Source of the DNA: Cellulophaga fucicola
GTDB taxonomy: Bacteria; Bacteroidota; Bacteroidia; Flavobacteriales; Flavobacteriaceae
Direction: 5' to 3'
Assembly (NCBI RefSeq): GCF_900119145.1
Contig: NZ_FPIY01000001.1
Coordinates: 434,001-498,000 of the forward strand
Length of the DNA: 64,000 nucleotides
The position numbers and the translations under genes are program-made. Below the pieces are notes generated by a model. That model had not been told where the DNA came from. It searched no databases and saw only the letters and a list, made by a program, of their open reading frames with translations. Shown piece after piece: positions 60,372-64,000 of this stretch; position 1 is the first letter of the stretch, and every line of letters starts with the position of its first letter.

Positions 60372-60887
60372 TTAAAACTTGTAACGTAAGCCTAGAGCTA
60401 TGTCAAAATCAAAATTATCGCTAAAATGTTTGTAACCAGTTAAACCTATTTCTGGTCTAATATCTAAAGAAACAAGCAAAGGAAAATCAAAATTATACTC
60501 TATACCAACATCACCAGCAGCAAAAATAAATAAGCCTCCATCTGGCTCTCTTATATCTGTTGGGTCGTTAGGGTTTGCTATTGGTTCAAAATCTACACTA
60601 CCAAAACCAGCACCAGCACCATAATACCAGTTAAAGCCATTGTCTATTTCAAAAACCCATTGGTGAATACCAGAGATTTTAAAAGAGTCGTAGCTTTTAC
60701 TATCTCTCCAACCTAAATTGGCTTCTAAACGTGTATATCTTGTTAGACTTTTTTGGTACGATAATTCGGCTCCAAAACCATTACTATCTCCCAGTCTTAA
60801 ACCACCAGTATGCTCTGCTAAATCTTGAGCACTAATTGTTGCGGTTATTAAAAAAATAAAAAATGGAATTACTTTTAAGATTTTCAT
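60372..60887 (-). CDS. Small outer-membrane beta-barrel protein
   Basis: A 171-residue exported protein. Signal peptide 1-20 (ending TISA before Gln). The rest alternates hydrophobic and polar residues in eight or so strands (GFGAELSYQKSL, YTRLEANLGWRD, WVFEIDNGFNWYYGAGAGFG, PLLVSLDIRPEIGLTGY) and ends in LRYKF, the C-terminal aromatic that the BAM complex needs. It is similar in layout to OmpW/OmpX-type eight-strand porin-like proteins; role unknown. Confidence 0.87.
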   Translation of the reverse strand: MKILKVIPFFIFLITATISAQDLAEHTGGLRLGDSNGFGAELSYQKSLTRYTRLEANLGWRDSKSYDSFKISGIHQWVFEIDNGFNWYYGAGAGFGSVDFEPIANPNDPTDIREPDGGLFIFAAGDVGIEYNFDFPLLVSLDIRPEIGLTGYKHFSDNFDFDIALGLRYKF

Positions 60888-60976
60888 AATACTATTAATT
60901 TTGTTGTAAAAATATGATGTTTAAATTACATTTAAGTGAATAAAAACTTATTTTAGTTCCCAAAAATTGTACCAAA

Positions 60977-63883
60977 TTGAACATCGAACTACTTAACTCG
61001 CTAAGTCTTAATTTAGAAGGAGATTTATTAACCGATAAACTTTCTACTACTTTATATGCTACAGATGCATCTGTATACCGTAAAATACCTATAGCTGTTG
61101 CTTTTCCTAAGAATACAGATGATATTAAGCAATTGATAAATTTTGCATCAGAAAATAATATTGGTTTAATTCCTAGAACAGCTGGTACATCTTTAGCTGG
61201 GCAATGTGTTGGCGATGGTCTTGTGGTAGATGTATCTAAACATTTTACAAAAATATTAAATGTAGATGTAGAAAAAGGACAAGTAACAGTACAACCTGGT
61301 GTTATTAGGGACGAGCTAAACTTGTTTTTAGAGCCTTATGGTTTGTTTTTTGGACCAAATACTTCTACGTCTAATAGATGTATGATAGGCGGTATGGTTG
61401 GTAACAACTCATCTGGTACAACCTCTATACAATATGGTATTACAAGAGAAAAAACAGTTTCTTTAAAAACAATTTTAGCAGATGGTACAGACGCTAATTT
61501 TGGTAATTTAAGTGAGGCCGAGTTTCATAAAAAAAGGGAAGAAGATACTTTAGAAGGTAAAATATATAACTCAATTTATAGTGAGCTAAGTAGTAAAGAA
61601 ACTCAAGAAGAAATTATATCTGAGTTTCCTAAACCCTCAATACACAGAAGAAATACAGGTTATGCAGTAGACGAGTTGTTGCATAACAGTGTTTTTGGTA
61701 AAGAAGGTAGCTTTAATATGTGTAAGCTTTTAAGTGGTAGTGAAGGTACTTTAGCTTTTACAACAGAAATTACACTTAGTTTAGATCCGTTGCCTCCTAA
61801 GTTTGCGGCAATGATTGTTACTCATTACAACTCTTTAGAAGATTGTTTGTCTGATGTGGTTCCGGTTATGGAGCATCAGCTTCATCTTTGTGAGATGATG
61901 GATAAAGTTATTTTAGATTGTACTAAAAATAACAGAGCTCAGCTAGAAAATAGATTTTTTGTAGAGGACGATCCTGCAGCCTTATTAATGTTAGAGATAA
62001 AGGCTGTAACCAAAGCAGATCTTAATTATTTAATAGATAGTTTATTAGAAACCATTAAAAAATCTGGATTAAGCTATGCTAGTCCTATTTTATTTGGAGA
62101 CGATATTAAAAAGGCAGTAGAGTTACGTAAGGCTGGTTTAGGGCTTTTAGGGAATATGGTAGGCGATAAAAAAGCTGTTGCTTGTATAGAAGATACTGCT
62201 GTTGCTATTGAAGACCTTAAAGATTTTATAGACGAGTTTTCTGTAATAATGAAAGGTTATAACCAGAGTGCTGTTTATTATGCACACGCTGGTGCCGGAG
62301 AATTACACTTGCGCCCTATTTTAAATTTAAAAAAAGGCGATGATGTAAAATTGTTTAGAGATATTACTACAGATGTAGCTAAATTAACTAAAAAGTATAA
62401 TGGTTCTTTTAGTGGTGAGCACGGTGATGGTATTGTGCGTGCCGAGTTTATACCGTTAATGATTGGTGATAAAAATTACCAATTACTACGTAGAATTAAA
62501 TCTTATTTTGATCCTAAAGGAATATTTAACCCTGGTAAAATTGTAGATTCTTATCCAATGGATGAATCTTTTAGATATGAGATTGATAGGGTAGAACCAG
62601 AGATAAAAACATTGCTAGATTTTTCTGAGAGCGAAGGAATATTAAAAGCAGCAGAAAAATGTAATGGTAGTGGCGACTGTAGAAAAACAGAAAAGGCATC
62701 TGGTGCTATGTGTCCTAGTTACCACGTTACGCGTAACGAAAAAGATACAACAAGAGGTAGAGCTAATGCATTAAGAGAAATGCTTACCAATACAGATGAG
62801 ACCAATAAGTTTAATCAAAAAGAACTTAAAGAGGTTTTTGACCTTTGTTTAAGTTGTAAAGCTTGTTCTAGCGAATGCCCTAGTAATGTAGATATAGCAA
62901 CATTAAAGGCCGAATTTACATATCAATACCAAGAAGAAAATGGTTATTCTTTTAGAAATAAACTTTTTGCATATAATACAAAATACAATGCTTTAGGGAG
63001 TAAAATACCCAAAATCACTAATTTTATGTTTAATTCATCAATCTTTGGTGGGTTATTAAAAAATATAAGTGGTGTGGCTCCTGAACGTAGTTTACCTAAT
63101 GTTTATAAATTTAATTTTGATTCTTACCTGAGCAACATCAGCAAACCTAAAATTAAAAATAAAGGAAATGTTGTTCTATATATAGATGAGTTTACAAAGT
63201 ATTTAGATGTAAACCTAGGAATAGATGCCATACAAGTACTTACAAAGTTAGGATACAATATAGAGTTGTTTTATGCAGAAAGCGGAAGAACTTTTATATC
63301 TAAAGGATTTTTAAAAGAGGCTAAAGAAATTGCACTTAAAAACGTTGTTAGCTTAAAAAAATATGTAGATAAAGATGTAGCAATAATCGGATTAGAACCG
63401 TCTGCGATATTAACGTTTAGAGACGAATATAAAAAACTAGTTAGCGATAAAGAGTTGGTAAATGCCATTGCAAATAATTCTTTTATAATTGAAGAATTTT
63501 TGGCTAAGGAAATTGAAAAAGGGAACATTTTAAAAGGTCAGTTTACCAAAGAAGCAAAAACAGTTAAAATACATAGTCATTGTCATCAAAAATCTTTAAG
63601 CAACCAAAAAGTAACTTTTGATGTGCTAAATATTGTAGAGAACTATAAGGTTTCTATTATAAGTTCTGGTTGTTGTGGTATGGCAGGTTCTTTTGGCTAC
63701 GAGAAAGAACATTATAAAACAAGTATGGCTGTTGGTAATTTAAAGTTATTTCCGGCAATTAATAATAGTGATTGTGATGTAATTATATCTGCAAATGGTA
63801 CAAGTTGTAGGCATCAAATTTACGATGGTACAAAGCGTAATGCATTGCACCCAATAACAATATTAAAAGAAGCACTTATTTAA
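60977..63883 (+). CDS. FAD-binding and Fe-S oxidoreductase (D-lactate/glycolate dehydrogenase-like, CCG domain)
   Basis: A 968-residue flavo-iron-sulfur dehydrogenase. The FAD-binding PCMH domain lies at about 20-260 (GLIPRTAGTSLAGQCVGDGLVVD and GGMVGNNSSGTTS). The FAD-linked C domain follows to about 530 (GEHGDGIVRAEF, FDPKGIFNPGKI). Two [4Fe-4S] motifs: CNGSGDCRKTEKASGAMCPSY and CLSCKACSSECPSNVD. The CCG-type domain at the end has HCHQKSL and SSGCCGMAGSFGYE. It passes electrons from a 2-hydroxyacid such as D-lactate to the quinone pool. A TTG at 60977 is the start; NIELLNSLSLNLEG fits. Confidence 0.9.
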   Translation: MNIELLNSLSLNLEGDLLTDKLSTTLYATDASVYRKIPIAVAFPKNTDDIKQLINFASENNIGLIPRTAGTSLAGQCVGDGLVVDVSKHFTKILNVDVEKGQVTVQPGVIRDELNLFLEPYGLFFGPNTSTSNRCMIGGMVGNNSSGTTSIQYGITREKTVSLKTILADGTDANFGNLSEAEFHKKREEDTLEGKIYNSIYSELSSKETQEEIISEFPKPSIHRRNTGYAVDELLHNSVFGKEGSFNMCKLLSGSEGTLAFTTEITLSLDPLPPKFAAMIVTHYNSLEDCLSDVVPVMEHQLHLCEMMDKVILDCTKNNRAQLENRFFVEDDPAALLMLEIKAVTKADLNYLIDSLLETIKKSGLSYASPILFGDDIKKAVELRKAGLGLLGNMVGDKKAVACIEDTAVAIEDLKDFIDEFSVIMKGYNQSAVYYAHAGAGELHLRPILNLKKGDDVKLFRDITTDVAKLTKKYNGSFSGEHGDGIVRAEFIPLMIGDKNYQLLRRIKSYFDPKGIFNPGKIVDSYPMDESFRYEIDRVEPEIKTLLDFSESEGILKAAEKCNGSGDCRKTEKASGAMCPSYHVTRNEKDTTRGRANALREMLTNTDETNKFNQKELKEVFDLCLSCKACSSECPSNVDIATLKAEFTYQYQEENGYSFRNKLFAYNTKYNALGSKIPKITNFMFNSSIFGGLLKNISGVAPERSLPNVYKFNFDSYLSNISKPKIKNKGNVVLYIDEFTKYLDVNLGIDAIQVLTKLGYNIELFYAESGRTFISKGFLKEAKEIALKNVVSLKKYVDKDVAIIGLEPSAILTFRDEYKKLVSDKELVNAIANNSFIIEEFLAKEIEKGNILKGQFTKEAKTVKIHSHCHQKSLSNQKVTFDVLNIVENYKVSIISSGCCGMAGSFGYEKEHYKTSMAVGNLKLFPAINNSDCDVIISANGTSCRHQIYDGTKRNALHPITILKEALI

Positions 63884-63896
63884 TTAAGTGTTTTTA
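63868..63896. terminator. Terminator candidate between the Fe-S dehydrogenase and the convergent last gene
   Basis: AGCACTTA pairs with TAAGTGT near the stop codons, followed by T. Short stem, moderate support. Confidence 0.5.
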
Positions 63897-64000
63897 CTCA
63901 GCAGTATTATCTTCAACCTTATTACCATCTGTAATAGGGTTGTTGCTTGTTATAGTGTTTATTAGCTCTTGCATATCCATATTTTTTATTTCTTCATCGG
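63894..64000 (-). CDS. C-terminal end of a gene that runs off the right edge
   Basis: The minus strand is open from the window edge to a TAA at 63896-63894, giving 35 residues (DEEIKNMDMQELINTITSNN, then an acidic tail ending NTAE). Very acidic and polar. The family cannot be told from this piece. It converges on the Fe-S dehydrogenase gene. Confidence 0.5.
   Translation of the reverse strand, partial: DEEIKNMDMQELINTITSNNPITDGNKVEDNTAE

Overview
The window is from a low-GC (roughly one-third G+C) member of the Bacteroidota, most likely a Flavobacteriaceae. The evidence is the Bacteroidota-type promoter -7 element (TAnnTTTG) ahead of many genes, almost no Shine-Dalgarno sequences, a fused alpha/beta 2-oxoacid dehydrogenase E1, a CzcA-TolC fusion, TlpA/DUF4369-type and OmpA lipoproteins, and A-tract/T-tract hairpin terminators. 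I see no rRNA, tRNA, CRISPR array, insertion sequence or prophage. The genus cannot be fixed from the sequence alone.

Layout. 0-22 kb is mostly core metabolism and information processing: the N-terminus of an FMN-binding glutamate-synthase-family protein, an M20 amidohydrolase, a UvrD/PcrA-type helicase, TsaC, an OmpA lipoprotein, a glycosyltransferase, a solitary HsdR N-terminal-domain protein divergent from holA, DoxX, a 2-oxoacid dehydrogenase E1 fusion, a peptidase-M1-like domain joined to an outer-membrane barrel (with a degraded metal site), a LOG-family protein, UvrA, a lipoprotein and a LexA-like S24 regulator. 22.6-31.0 kb is a metal-efflux operon: a small Cys/His-rich secreted peptide, a CzcA-type RND pump fused to a TolC-like channel through an internal signal peptide, its adaptor, a Fur-family regulator and a Zn/Cd-type P1B ATPase. 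Two near-identical 15-bp palindromes stand at equivalent positions before the first gene and before the ATPase, and are the likely operators.

31-38 kb carries SMI1/KNR4, an unknown protein, a Crp/Fnr regulator, two pirins with an acetyltransferase, an EamA transporter and a DEAH helicase. 38.0-38.87 kb is an intergenic stretch with three tandem copies of a 77-105 bp identical element. Each copy holds a 14-bp-stem hairpin that looks like a terminator, a 32-codon ORF and a separately conserved downstream block. This is the best candidate here for an undescribed small-RNA or small-peptide locus. 40.2-41 kb has a decayed gene and an unlisted 55-residue membrane protein.

42.3-50.8 kb is a ten-gene plus-strand cluster that makes a Tat-exported isoquinoline-1-oxidoreductase/xanthine-dehydrogenase-type molybdoenzyme and much of its cofactor machinery (MoaD, MoaA, MobA-like, MoeB-rhodanese, MoeA, XdhC, MocA-like). 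MoaC and MoaE are not in it.

50.8-64 kb returns to core functions: an ECF sigma factor with a membrane partner, a uracil-DNA glycosylase-family protein, a cold-shock-domain protein with a long leader next to a DEAD-box RNA helicase, an ACP phosphodiesterase, GlmM, a lipid A-type acyltransferase divergent from a rhomboid protease (their promoters form one palindrome), a TlpA-like lipoprotein, a small outer-membrane protein and a large FAD/Fe-S dehydrogenase. A second minus-strand partial gene runs off the right edge.
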